Shown here: positions 21,031 to 33,623 of the stretch, piece after piece
How the letters are laid out: each line of letters starts with the position of its first letter
Position numbering within the stretch: position 1 is the stretch's first letter
NCBI GenBank assembly: GCA_935421135.1
Contig: OW285190.1
Span: forward strand, 4,650,001-4,714,000
Direction of reading: 5' to 3'
From: Bugulina stolonifera
Taxonomy: Eukaryota > Bryozoa > Gymnolaemata > Cheilostomatida > Bugulidae
DNA length: 64,000 nucleotides
Program-made: the position numbers and the translations under genes
The notes under the pieces: model-generated
Databases searched by the model: none
What the model was told of the DNA's origin: nothing
Seen by the model: only the letters and a program-made list of their open reading frames with translations

Positions 21031-24000
21031 ATGAAATACGACGAGGCTGAACAACAAAAGGCTCTGCCTGAACTCAACCTCTATAACTTTGAAGAGGATG
21101 AGTTTGCTGGTAGTAAATATGTGCTCACTAGTCCACGATCTCTAGAGGCATGTGATATGTTAAACGTGAAGGTGAGTCTATAACACACAGCAGATTCTCT
21201 GTAGTTATGTATAGTATTGATATAATGTAGCCTACATTGTGTATAATGACTTAGTTCACAGGATTCGTTGCATCGGTATTAATAGGCCTAATTGTATGTG
21301 ACTTACTGTTGCAACATTACTGGATAAAAGAATCCATGTACTCGTAAGTAACTCAATTTTGAATTTTTAAAAAACTGGTGGATTCCGCAATATGTCACTA
21401 ATTATTCGGTAGGTAGCGTTAATATGTATGTTGCTTGTCTCTCTTAGCCATTAGAACTGATATACAAACCTCTTTCCGAGTATCAAGATGAGATGCGAGA
21501 GAAGGGACTCACCTTTCAGCACGCCTACAATGAATATGATAAGTACGAGAAGGACAGGCAGAGTGAGTATATAGGTTATAGATATAACCATATTCCTTGA
21601 GTGGTTTTTATAATTCACTTGGGTGGCTTTGAGCAACAAATGGAAGCTCTAGAGATGTATCTTGGGCTACACTACATGATGGGCCTTCAATACATGATAC
21701 AGAATCTAGGGCTACACTACATGATACATGATCTAGGGCTACACTACATGAGGCAACTTTGACAGATGCTATGTGAAAAGTTAGCCTAACTTGCTATGGT
21801 AGGCAGTCTATGCTTTATACTGTGTAGATAGGTTCCCAAAAATAGTTCATTTTAGATTGAGATTTTGTATTAGGTGGGATGGGGGCTTGCTATCACCTTC
21901 TCTGCAGTTATAGGCCTAGGGCCACCATTCTACTTACAGAGAGATGGGGGAGTGCTATCACCTCTTCGTAGTAGTATAGTAGTAGTCGTATTAAAACCAT
22001 CGTGCTACTTTCAGGGAAGCTGCGAGAGTGTAGAGATTATAGAGATAAAATGATCAGGGACAACATATTCAAGAATTCCAATGACCCGATAGCTGCGTAT
22101 GACGGAGCCCTCCTTGCTGCTGAGGATGAGTATATACCACCTGCCGAGCCTCACAATGATATCTATACCCGTAGCGGTTCATCGAGGATTCCTATTGGTC
22201 AACCTGTCTCAACAAACCTTTTCGTTAATGGAGCTGCTTCAAGACGTATTCCTATTGGTGAAGATACTTCAGGACACATTTCTATTGGTGGGCAAGTTTC
22301 AAGGAGGGTTCCTATTGGTCAAAGAGCAGATGTTAGAATTGCAACTAATGGTCAGTGTATCTACATATTATATATGCACATGATAATTCCTGTGGAACAT
22401 CTTGTTCTTTGTTCGAACTACGTTAATATAATGGAGAGCGGGCAATGATCCCCTGCACTGCTCTGGTGTGTTTCTAGAGGCTTGGATATGCACTGTAAAT
22501 ATAGCAACTAATTGCTATGCACTCTTCTATCATATGTGGACATATAACATACAGCTAGGTGATATATATTGAGATTGTAACTATACACTTGGAGCTACCG
22601 CTAATGAAACACTTATCGTTAGCTTAATTGTTTGCCTTTTCATCAATTTCAACACTCTTATCCCTCTTTTGGTGTCACCTCCAAGTGTTTATAGTATACA
22701 CTAGTATACATAGTTTCATTCTACTGTAGCCAGTTTGCATACATTAATCATTAGCATCAATATTTGAATTATTTATGCCATAGACAAAATTCTGTATTAG
22801 TTACCTTAGCTAGGCTATGCTCATTGCCTGTTAAAATACATGACAAGGACATAAAACTATAAATTAATATTATTTTGATGTAAACAAATTGACTTTCCAC
22901 TAGGGATGGTAAGGAATGTAGGCATTGAGCACTGCCTATGTCAATGGGTGCAAGAGTTTGTTACAAATGGAAATCAGCTCTTACTCTTGATCATAGTATA
23001 CTATACATAGCACACATAACCATGTATGTAACAGTTAATATATTTGTATTGTTTTATTCGTTGAGAAGGGGGTATATGGGTTAACAACTCTGTCATGTTT
23101 ACCGATGTCAATCAATTGATAGCTGAGAAATGAGTTCAGTTTAATATCTGATGACAAGCTTTTGTGTTTGAAATAATAGGAAATAATTTAGTAAACAAAT
23201 GCTAACGCCTCGTTACCAGGACACAGTGAGCCCCACTCCTCTATACTCTAATCACATATATACATGTCATGTACCCTGATATTAGTGTTTACATTATAGT
23301 ATATCTAATGTACATGTGCATGCATACATGCTCTAGTGTATGCAGTAACGCGATGCCAGTATTTATTGTTAATTGTTGCGGTTTTTAAACCCTCAAACTG
23401 GTTACAATGTTGTGTAATAGATGTGATGTTATGTTACATGCTTTCCATGTTCACTTTATTGCATTTATTTGAACTGGTTTCGGCAATTTAGATTTCACTG
23501 TTGCCACCTATTTTTGTAACATTATTAGACATAAGCCTGTGGCTCCAACCAACCAGCTAGATAGATGTGTATGGCTCGTCACCAAACACCCCCAAGTTTG
23601 TTTGGGTTATACATTGTATGTACTACACTTCCATGACTTATATTAATATTCTATATTAACTTGTAGGTAAAATATCACCTAGACAGCTTGACAGAGATGA
23701 TAGCGAGTGGCGGACCCATCCTCCCTTCTCAGAGCGTCACCTGAGTAAACACGGTAGAACAAAGTCTAAGTTAGACTGTGAGCCCAACTATCAGTCAACT
23801 GATGGTGTGGATACTGTGTTAGGTAAGGGTCTACTAGTTGACTAGTCTTGGGGTGACCTATTAATGGTGGTTCTATATACATGTACATTCTATCTCGTTA
23901 TTTGAGTACATGTATGTAGGCCTATACACGTAAATCTTTGGTAAACTGTGACCTTGTGCCCTCATGATTTTGTACATCTTCGCATTTATAGTTCATCTAC

Positions 24001-27000
24001 TATGATCTTCTCTATATTAATTACCATGTATGGTATGCACGGGGCCCATGTTTAGCCTTAGTAAAGTAAGGATCTCCGCAATATGGCATGCAAATCCCTA
24101 AGACTCAGGCTTATAGTCATCGTTGACTTCATAGACTGTCAGTAGTAGTATGTGTTTGTATTGTACTGTGTTTAGGTGCAGGGCACGTTGCTAATGGTCA
24201 TGGTGATTCTGTGAGACCAACCAATGGATTTAAAAGTCGCTTCATGAGGCAGAAGTATGGAGAGGAAGTAGAAGGAGGAGAGGCATCGAGGAGAGAGATG
24301 ACGACCTCACTTCCTGTAGGAAGAGGTGAATATATAAATCTATCTATTAAGCGATGTGATGATACTTGTAGGATTAAGGCGTTACAGTGCCTTAGTTTAT
24401 AGCATGGTGTGATTGCTGCCATGGATTGAGTCATTCTACCAAACAGGCCTGGAAGACTTATACTAGTGAAATCAACCTGGCTTTGAGTGAGAGTCCACTT
24501 ACCATATTAGGAGTATGCGAAACATGAACCTGTAGGGTCAAGGTGATGCAATGATCTATAGCCAATCAGGTGTCAGTTGATTTGTGTGGTGTCAGTTATT
24601 ACAGGTAGCCTACTAGAGGTCATGTATGGGCAGAATAGCAAACTTATCATTTTGTTACATTTTATTTTGCATATTCAATGAAATTAATCAAGTTTTGCTG
24701 ATGTATGAAACTGCTTTCATATAGCTGCATATGATTTGGTTTATTTTCAAATGTTTTAATTTCTGATTTAGATGATGCTTACCAAAGTGCGTACACCTAC
24801 CATAGACGGTCGTACACAACAGATGGGCTGGGTGGGGGAGGTGGTATAAACAGGACATCCACCCCTTATGATACGTCATCCGCTAGAGCTAAGGCTATAG
24901 ATAGATCATTTACTAGCATCAGTGATATTCCAGTTCATAGCCCTAGGGACCTGGATACAGAGCCGCGCAGGTAATCCTATGCTACGTCTTTATCACAAGT
25001 CACCAGTTACTGAGATATGCGAGTTATGTTGGTCTGTAGTGGTTTGTTAACACTCTATGACGTTATTTCATGTTACATTACATTACATTATATTATGCTA
25101 TACATGTATTACCATTCTGGTTTTGTTAGGAGAAAGACATCGTCAGCGTATACTGCTTTGGAGAAGGAAACAGCAGCACTTAGAAACTTGTAAGTTTTAC
25201 ATTAACTAAAATGTCTACAGTATGGGAGTCATACTTGGTCATGATATATAAACTCCTCATACCTTGGAAATTGCTTCTAAAATTGTTAGAATATTATTCC
25301 AATAAGCGGAGGTGACAACTCTAGATGGTTTACATTTAGAGTGAACCATCTGGGGAGGTTTGTGAACCATCTGGGGAGGTTGGTGAACCATGTAAGTAAG
25401 ATATGAATATTCCTTCAGTTTAACTGTAGGCAATGCAGTCACATGTAGTGTATGCTCTCTACTCTATACTAAAGGGTCTCTGAATTCAAATACTTATTGT
25501 TTAATTAATACTAATGGACAAGCTTTAAATTGTTTGCCAGTTAAGTAAATAATAATAAATTACTATTTACTATACTGATAGGAAATACTATGCTTTGTTA
25601 ATCAAATAATGAATTGTAAACTCAACTATTGAATTACACCAAAGCATCAGTTTTCATGGTGACAGCACTCTACTGAGTGAGTAGTATTCTATTACATGTG
25701 ACTAGATGGCTTACAAACCTGAGCTCAACACACATACGTGTAATTAAATTTTTTTTATGGCTTTGGGTTATTAGTAGGGAAGAACAACTCCTGAGAGTTA
25801 GAGGTGTTTATTATGATGTAGCACGTAGGAAAACAAGATGGTGAAATAAAGGAATAATACACATTTAAAGAGTCTGTAGCTCCGAAAAAGAGTATGTCTA
25901 TCTGATAGCCTTATATTATCAAGCCAAGGGTAGTTGATTTACTTGTACATGTATTAGTGTGCTCGTAGCCCAGTGTTACTTTTCTGTGTGCTGTTTAGGA
26001 CCTCAGCCTATGCGAATATGAACATTAGCCGTAGCTTGAGTCTGACAGATCTGAACATGTACGGTGAGGAGAGTAGGAGACAGCGACCCGTACCTAGCAG
26101 AGCTAGAGCTCACAACAGAGGCTACACTTCTGATGAGGAGTACTTTATGGGTTACAGACGTCGCGATCGGGTGAGTTGTGGTAGTATTAGTATTAGTAGT
26201 AGTGGTAGTGGTAGTAGTAGTAATAGTAGTGGTAGTGGTAGTAGTAGTAGTAGTGGTAGTAGTAGTAATAGTAGTGGTAGTGATAGTAGTAGTAGTAGTA
26301 GTAGTGGTAGTGGTAGTAGTAGTAGTAGTGGTGGTAGTAGTAGTGGTAGTAGTAGTAGTGGTAGTAGTAGTGGTAGTAGTGGTGGTAGTAGTGGTAGTGT
26401 TAGTAGTAGTAGTAATAGTAGTGGTAGTGGTAGTAGTAGTAGTAATAGTAGTGGTAGTGATAGTAGTAGTGGTAGTAGTAGCAGTGGTAGTGGTAGTAGT
26501 GGTGGTAGTAGTGGTAGTAGTGGTAGTAGTGGTAGTAGTAGTAGTGGTAGTAGTAGTGGTAGTAGTGGTAGTAGTAGTGGTAGTAGTGGTAGTAGTAGTG
26601 GTAGTAGTGGTAGTAGTAGTGGTAGTAGTGGTAGTAGTGGTAGTGGTAGTAGTGGTAGTAGTAGTAGTGGTAGTAGTGGTAGTAGTAGTGGTAGTGGTAG
26701 TAGTGGTGGTAGTAGTGGTAGTAGTGGTAGTAGTAGTGGTAGTAGTGGTAGTAGTAGTAGTGGTAGTAGTGGTAGTAGTAGTGGTAGTAGTGGTAGTGGT
26801 AGTAGTGGTGGTAGTAGTGGTAGTAGTGGTAGTAGTAGTAGTGGTAGTAGTGGTAGTAGTAGTGGTAGTAGTGGTAGTAGTAGTGGTAGTAGTGGTAGTA
26901 GTGGTAGTAGTGGTAGTAGTAGTGGTAGTAGTAGTAGTAGTGGTAGTAGTGGTAGTAGTAGTAGTAGTAGTGGTAGTAGTGGTAGTAGTAGTAGTGGTAC

Positions 27001-30000
27001 ATGTAGTAGTAGTAGTGGTACATGTAGTAGTAGTGGTGGTACATGTAGTAGTAGTGGTGGTACATGTAGTAGTAGTGGTGGTACATGTAGTAGTAGTGGC
27101 GGTACATGTAGTAGTAGTGGCGGTACATGTAGTAGTAGTAGTGGTACATGTAGTAGTAGTAGTGGTACATGTAGTAGTAGTAGTGGTACATGTAGTAGTA
27201 GTAGTGGTACATGTAGTAGTAGTAGTGGTACATGTAGTAGTAGTAGTAGTGGTACATGTAGTAGTAGTAGTGGTACATGTAGTAGTAGTAGTGGTACATG
27301 TAGTAGTAGTAGTGGTACATGTAGTAGTAGTTGTGGTACATGTAGTAGTAGTAGTGGTACATGTAGTAGTAGTGGTACATGTAGGAGTAGTGGTAGTAGT
27401 TATAGTAAAGAGAGCTGTGGTAATATCGATTGTCTACTTAATTACCTTCACACGTTGCAGACTGAAGAGATCTTAGCCCGAGCTCTCGAGCGCAGACAGA
27501 GAGAAATTGAAGCAGATTTGAGGAACAGTCAACTAGAATACAGGCGGCAAGTGCAAGATCTAAGGCTAGGATTACCTGACTCTAACATTACTGTAGGTTC
27601 TATGCTTTAATATGAATCTGAATACAAACACTTTCTCTATACATGCATCATGTACATTTACCTCTGATACTGTCCATCTCTGACCCTATGGTACTCTTGT
27701 CTATCTCCCAGTCTCAACGGTTGGAGGATACAAACTGGAGAGGACACAACTCCCAACAAGACAGGTATCTATCCCCTCGTTCCCCACGTACAGACAGATA
27801 CAGACTATCTAGCTCTGCCCGTCAGTACGACTATGCTGACGAGACTCTGGCTGATAGGACCCAGAGGGAAAGGAGAGTAGAGTTGGCTCGGGAACAAGCT
27901 GGTAAGAAGTCATACTACACTAGTACTCTATGTGTTCATAGATGTTGGTTGGATGAATAGTGTAAGTGCTTTAACTGTTAGGTAATGACTTTACCATGTC
28001 ACATGTATCACCTGTTTATGGCAGCTCAAAGCTGTCCTAACTTCAGTTTTCTTGAAGCAACCTCAAAATCCTTATAAAATTGATTTATAATGGTCATTGG
28101 ATGAAGGACATCTTTGACTAAACCGCTGCTAACAACAACTGAGCTACAGTGTGTGTAATAACCAATGATAATGTTATATATACATGTTGTATTTGGAGTT
28201 GTTTGCTCTGATAAGTTGGTATGGAAGACAACTCCAAATGGGTAGGTACAAAGCTCTAGCGTTGAGATGTTCTGGATTCATAATATAATATGGTGATAAG
28301 AAACTGTTGGTAATATCAAACGTGACTCGGATAAACTTGAATAAATGCTCCATGATCGTCTGCTGTCAGACTGTAATATTTTGCAGTTTACCATTGATCT
28401 CTAGACAACAGCAGTCATGACATCATCGTATTATATATTTCATATGATTGTTTCAGTCATGACATCACTGAATTGTACATTTTGTATGATCGTTTCAGTA
28501 AGAGAACTGGAAGCAGCGAGAGTCAACTCTAGGAAATGTCGTCTGCAGTCAGAGAGAGTTAGGAAAGCTTTCCGTGAAGCTCTGAGTATGAATGAAAGTA
28601 AATGGCGTGCAGCAGACGTGACCAATCAGAGGGAGGCTGACAATGAGGTACCTTAGCAGCTATCATTAGAGTGGATGAGTGTTGTAGTTTGTCTCTAATA
28701 GTCTAGCTATAAGTGCAGTCAAAATAATATGAGAATGAGAATTACTCTTTTAATTCAAACAAAGCAACCTCTGTATACATAGATATATCAAAGAGAGAAA
28801 TATCACTAGCCTATTTTATAGTGTCACGTTGGGAAATATCAAATTCGCAGATTCAGTATATTATTATTATCATTACTCATTGATTTATGTATGGAAGGGA
28901 CTGATATTGAATATTGTAGTTATTTGCCAGCCCATCTGGTATACCAGATATAGTTGACGAGTGACTGGTTCCTCTAAAAGACAATAACTCATTTTCAGAT
29001 CTTGCACTTCTTCTATAAGAAATTTTTGGGCAGACAACTCCAAAATGTGATAGGTTTACTAGGACTCTGAATTATATTGAACATTAAAAGCGAGACAATT
29101 CTGCATAGTTTTGCATTGGTGGTGAATGAGAACTGTGATTGGTTGGTTTGAATGAAGACATACAAAGGTAGAATGAGAGTGTAGATAGCACATGTATGTA
29201 TACTAAATGTGGTATCGTCTAGTCTCCCCTCCAATATTTGAGAATAGCCTAAAATCAGAGATATTCACGTAACGTGCCATAGGTTGAAGCACTATGAAGA
29301 GTAGCAGCACTGTTGGTGATGAGCAACAACAGATTATTTGGAGTTATCCTCTCAATTATTTACTGCATTTTCGAGTAGAAGACAACTCTAAAGTCACAAC
29401 TTTGTTCTTAAAAAGTAGCGAGGACTGTGTACAATGTGTGTAATAGTAGAAACGATTATTTGAAGTACCAGAATGCTCCATTACTATAGGCTAAATTGAT
29501 ATTGTTTAGGGGAGTATGATATCGTTATCTTGTGTACACTCACTGCTAGTTATATACTTTCGTCTCTCTTGTGTATAGACAGTATGCTTCACGTTGCTTA
29601 ACTTAGTATCAAGTTATGCTGAATTCATGGTAATACTCACTTCTCTCTCTTTTCTGTAGAACTCCTACCGGCATGTCCAAGATGTGCTAGTAAGAAGTTT
29701 GGGGTCTGAGCGTGCCCATCTGTCCAATCGGGAGCACAGGCTAGACAACGGCTATGCTGATAGAAATACAAGGAGGGAGGATTATGGTGATGATTATTAT
29801 AATAGAAGGCCACATGACCCGGCAGAGGATGTGGACTATAGTAGACTGAGGTCCCACCTACGAAGGGATGAGTCTGCACTTACAGAGGAGGCGGTGAGTG
29901 TGCCACCCTACCCATTACATAGTCGTTTCTTTACCTTTCAGCTCAAGGTGTTAATTAGCTAAGCTCTAGTACTTGATTATTGTCACACCTGAGAGTGTAG

Positions 30001-32533
30001 TTAGTATTTTATATCATCTCCTTGTAGACAATTGATAATTACTCTCTGTAGTACATTTCTTGGACATTGTCTGAACTTTGTGACATCATTTCCAGGTGCG
30101 AAGGCACACTTTGTTGAGTTCACTGTCGTCGAGGGAGGCTGAGGACTTTGATAACTATTTAGCTGGAGTAGAACATAATGTGGACACCCCCAGAGAGTCA
30201 GAATTTAGTAACAGGTAATACCTCACTTTGTAACGGGGGGGGGGGGGGGGTTACACTTCAACCTTACTTTGCAAAGGGTGGTTAGTTCGTACTACATTGC
30301 GTGCATGTACATACATGTATACCATAGTGTTGTACAGTATTATACTACTGGCCACGCTAGAGGTGTACGTGTTATAAATCGGTGTACATTGTACTTTCAG
30401 TGAGGTACTTTGCATGCTTAGTTCACCTCAACAGTTCCAAGGCCTTCTGTAATTGTCCACATACATGTATTATGGTTTACCACCTGGTTTCGTCAACTCT
30501 TCTTTCTTTTCCAGACATGAACTTGAGAACCTAGAACCTGAGGGACCAGGACCCCTTGTGTATGGAGACTTAGTTCCAGTGACCACTAATGGTCACCTTG
30601 ACCCACATATTAATGGTTATATAGAAAGTGAAAGCTCTGGGGAATATATAAGAAGACCCAAGAAGCCAAACAATGACACCAGGTTTGTCTGAATATGCAG
30701 GTGTGCGTGTACATGCAGCTCAAACCAATTGCAAATTTTAGAGTTGTCTTACCTTGTTCATTGAGAAGCAAACTCCAAGGAAATTTGCCCCAGACTATCA
30801 ATGTCAGTACACTCCATCGTATTGTCAACCTAAGATTGTCAAACTACTATTATACCATAACCATGGCAATATTGTGCTGTTGTCATGTGTAATTCAGCTA
30901 GTCTTGTAAACAGTATCTTAGTATTTGCTTGGTAAGGTATGAGAGTCATAGAGTACCAGTTGTACAGCATGTACACACAACATTGTTTTATAGTGACCCT
31001 ATCGGTGATTGTATGTATGATAGCTAAAAGTAACCGTGATATAGTGATGCTCTAGTTATGCTAGTTCCTATTTATCAACTTGATGGTTAAATGTGACATT
31101 TATTTCAGGCGAGGGAAAGCTAAGAACAAGCAAGTTGTGGAAGATGAAAAGGTGAAAGAAATGAAATTTGATTTGGAGAAAAGGAGAAAAGAGGTAAGGT
31201 GGGGCAACTCTGCGTTTCCAATTTTGACGCGTACTTCTTCATATAGATACACACCTACATGTAGGCCAATAATATGCATGCACATTGTATATACAGCCAT
31301 CCATATGTATATACAGTCATCCGTATATACACAGTAAGTACACTTGTGTATGCAATGTATATACACAGTAAGTGCTCTACTTGTTCACAGCTAACTGAGA
31401 AACTGAAGGCCACAGCGCGACAAACTCAAGAACTCCGAGCTGCCCGCCTCGAGAGCGAAAGGAAGGAGAGGGAGCGAAGGCAGTTGAAGGCTAACCGAAG
31501 GTCAGGTGATATTTCTTTCTCATCAATACATGTCATGTGACTTCAATTCACTATCTCTTAGGATATAATAAGTAATATGTGTCATATAATTGTTAGTCTA
31601 TCGCGGATATTTCTTTTTAATTGGCATCCTGTACGTATACTTACGGCCTTTTCACCTAACTGGTCTATTAATGGACCCCCTAGAGAATACATTGGGTTGA
31701 CTAGAGCCGCCCCCTCCCCCGTCTGTCCTGGCAGGTCTGTCTGGCGATCTACTCAATACACATACTTGTATGTTGTAGGATTCTGAAGAATTCTGAAAGT
31801 AATAACAGAAAGAAGAAGACACCCCAACCATCTGGTCGACTTACTGAACAGGTGAGCTTAGTCTAGGGGTGCCCAGATTCAAAAGCAAATGGTGATGTTT
31901 GTCTCCATGTACTCACTTATTTATTAATCTTCCTTAAGCACAGCACACTTGAGCTTTTACAACCAATGTTGAATTTTATTGGTTATTACATTGAGTGAAG
32001 TATTTACCAAAGAATGTTTGAAGCACTCAACCTGTGTACTGAAGTTGTGTTCTCAATTATTGAGGTGCCATGATGTAAGGGGGATTTGTAGCCATTGGAA
32101 ATTAGGTGATTGGGCATAATTAAGCAAGAATATGAAGTAACGCTCCATGGGAGTATTGTGTGGGCTCATCGCTAGCACCTGTTATTTATACTCTAAATTC
32201 TACGTGCTCTACTGTTAGGTTCAATATTTGAAGAGATATGGGTTCAATACTCGACTGTAACAAATAATCAGCTAAATTATACCTTCTGGTGTTATCTAAT
32301 AATATGAAAGATTGTGTTATCTAACCAATAGCCACGATTTGTTCCACCAGGTACGAGCTGTAAAATCTTCAAACTCTCCACCTGCTAATACGTCGTCTCC
32401 CCATGACAGAGATACATTTGATAAGAAGGTGTTGAAAGCTGAGCTCAACAACTGGGTCACTACAGGTCAGCGGTCACAACGTAGTAGAACCTTGTCAGCT
32501 AATAGAAATCAGTCTCAATTCTCATTGGCCTAG
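21031..32533 (+). CDS. CCDC177: Coiled-coil protein with CCDC177-like N terminus
   Basis: Eighteen exons, all GT-AG and in phase: 21031-21171, 21448-21562, 22015-22350, 23667-23822, 24176-24325, 24772-24970, 25130-25189, 25999-26170, 27461-27592, 27712-27901, 28499-28647, 29660-29893, 30096-30214, 30515-30682, 31109-31193, 31391-31500, 31779-31851 and 32351-32533 (923 residues). The N terminus has LYNFEEDEFAGSKYVLTSPR, SLEAC, then YDKYEKDRQRKLRECRDYRD. The YVLTSPRSLEAC motif followed by a Tyr/Arg-rich helix is what I recall of vertebrate CCDC177; the rest is not recognisable. Exon 3 has four RIPIG-like repeats. Exons 9-12 and 15-16 are Glu/Arg-rich, likely coiled coil. No signal peptide or membrane segment, so probably cytoplasmic; function unknown. 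The first exon is open 21 nt upstream to an acceptor-like CAG, so an earlier start is possible. Confidence 0.85.
21662..21755. repeat. Tandem repeat in coiled-coil gene intron 2
   Basis: About three imperfect units containing GGGCTACACTACATGAT, separated by ACATGATACA/ATCTA words. Non-coding. Confidence 0.7.
26171..27460 (+). repeat. GTA/GTG triplet array filling an intron that is open in frame
   Basis: The intron from GTGAGT (26171) to TTGCAG (27460) is 1,290 bp, an exact multiple of three. Nearly all of it (26178-27405) is AGT/GGT triplets. From about 26998 the array becomes a 21-bp minisatellite of roughly 18 copies (AGT repeats plus GGTACATGT). In the gene's frame it has no stop and would encode a Ser/Gly tract and then Cys-Ser-Gly-Thr heptads. 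The other plus frame is poly-Val and the minus strand is Tyr/His. Retention would give a 1,353-residue protein. Splicing is the default reading because both splice sites are good. Confidence 0.9.
28191..28239. repeat. Hairpin repeat, third member
   Basis: ATTTGGAGTTGT (28191-28202) and ACAACTCCAAAT (28228-28239) are perfect inverted copies around 25 nt. In an intron of the coiled-coil gene. Confidence 0.7.
29335..29393. repeat. Hairpin repeat, fourth member
   Basis: TATTTGGAGTTATCCTCTC faces GTAGAAGACAACTCTAAAG, pairing with a few mismatches around a loop of about 21 nt. In an intron of the coiled-coil gene. Confidence 0.55.
30235..30250 (+). repeat. G16 homopolymer
   Basis: An uninterrupted run of 16 G just after the 5' splice site of the intron starting at 30215. 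Its length may be a sequencing or assembly estimate. Confidence 0.9.
30736..30780. repeat. Hairpin repeat, fifth member
   Basis: TTTTAGAGTTGTCTTACC faces GAGAAGCAAACTCCAAGG with imperfect pairing, directly after exon 14 of the coiled-coil gene. Confidence 0.45.
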
Positions 32534-32913
32534 AATTTGTTGACAGTTTTTATTATTTCTTCGTAGATGTTCATTTTAGTGGAGGAAAGTGCACATTAGG
32601 GACTAGCACTGTCGCTCTAAATAGTTTTATTTTTACTCCTACTTCCACGATATATAGTTAGGAGCTCACTGAAGGTTGTGAACGATCGGTCACTTTCTTC
32701 AGTCTCTTATTTTGGTCACTCTCGGCTGGTCACTTTCTGCTGGTCTCGTATTGCTCATAAAAGCTTCGTCAGCACAACATATCTTCCTGTGATATCTTGA
32801 CACTAGTAAAAACTCTGTTGACAAAACACCCCAGTACCTAACAGTACTCTAGGGTATCTCTGTACGGTTTAAATGTTCTTTTCCTGTACTGGTATTATCT
32901 ATATATAGTATAT

Positions 32914-32919
32914 AATAAA
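32914..32919 (+). terminator. Candidate poly(A) signal of the coiled-coil gene
   Basis: AATAAA 381 bp after the stop codon, followed by T-rich sequence. Further AATAAA copies occur near 33076 and 33182, so the site is not certain. Confidence 0.4.
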
Positions 32920-33380
32920 TTTTAATTGTGATATTATTAGAATATATACTTGTTTTGATCGTGTATTGCATCTTACTTACATCATGTAGTAAGTTTTGTT
33001 CAATGGACTTTTCCTCTGTCATTGTTTTTGCCGTATTCGGTCATTTTAATTTTTGTATTTATTTTATATTTTTGTTTAATAAAATATAATATGGCATCTT
33101 AATTATTTATATATTTTTATGGAGATTGTTTGTATTCTACTTGATTGTAGTTTAGAATGCTTTCTCAGGATTTCAATGTGTGACAAATAAAATACTGTTT
33201 ACCAATTAATCATCTGTGTGGTGGTTGTTTGATATTTTACAGTAGTATTTTAATAGAGGATCAATTGCGCCACTTCTGATTTCTGCACACTTTTCAGTTG
33301 ATGATGGTAGAGAGCACCTGCTAAAACATTGACTTGTCTCTGACCAAGTCAACTCATTAGCTAAATACTGATTCAATAAT

Positions 33381-33415
33381 AAGTTGTAGACTCTCATAAT
33401 TTGAGAGAGGACAAC
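33381..33415. repeat. Hairpin repeat, sixth member
   Basis: AAGTTGTAGACTCTC and GAGAGAGGACAACTT flank ATAAT. The outer sequence (AATTAGAAGTTGTCCTCTC on the minus strand) resembles the arm at 7218-7237. Confidence 0.5.
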
Positions 33416-33623
33416 TTCTAATTACAATTGATACCCCACTACCATGTGGAACTTTGCATTATTAACTGATTGCTGCTGTTTTAAGCACTGACATATTTTA
33501 TACAGCAAATGTAAGCAAGAACTAATTTATCTGCCTTGCACATTGTCTAAATACTTGTATTTAAATTGAAGACAGCAGTTAGTTTCTGCTTCGTGTCAGC
33601 AATTACAATAACCAATGCACATG

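Larger units (their letters stand above)
32534..33623. other. Convergent 3' region between the coiled-coil and D8C genes
   Basis: 3' UTR of the coiled-coil gene, with AATAAA at 32914-32919 as the best poly(A) signal. Another hairpin-family member lies at 33381-33415 (AAGTTGTAGACTCTC facing GAGAGAGGACAACTT). The D8C gene also ends here, on the opposite strand. Confidence 0.5.

Noticed and set aside
26178..27476. Poly-Val, Ser/Gly and Tyr/His ORFs of 326-545 codons
   Set aside because: All frames of the triplet array are open for the same trivial reason. Only the frame continuous with the flanking exons is discussed, as possible intron retention.
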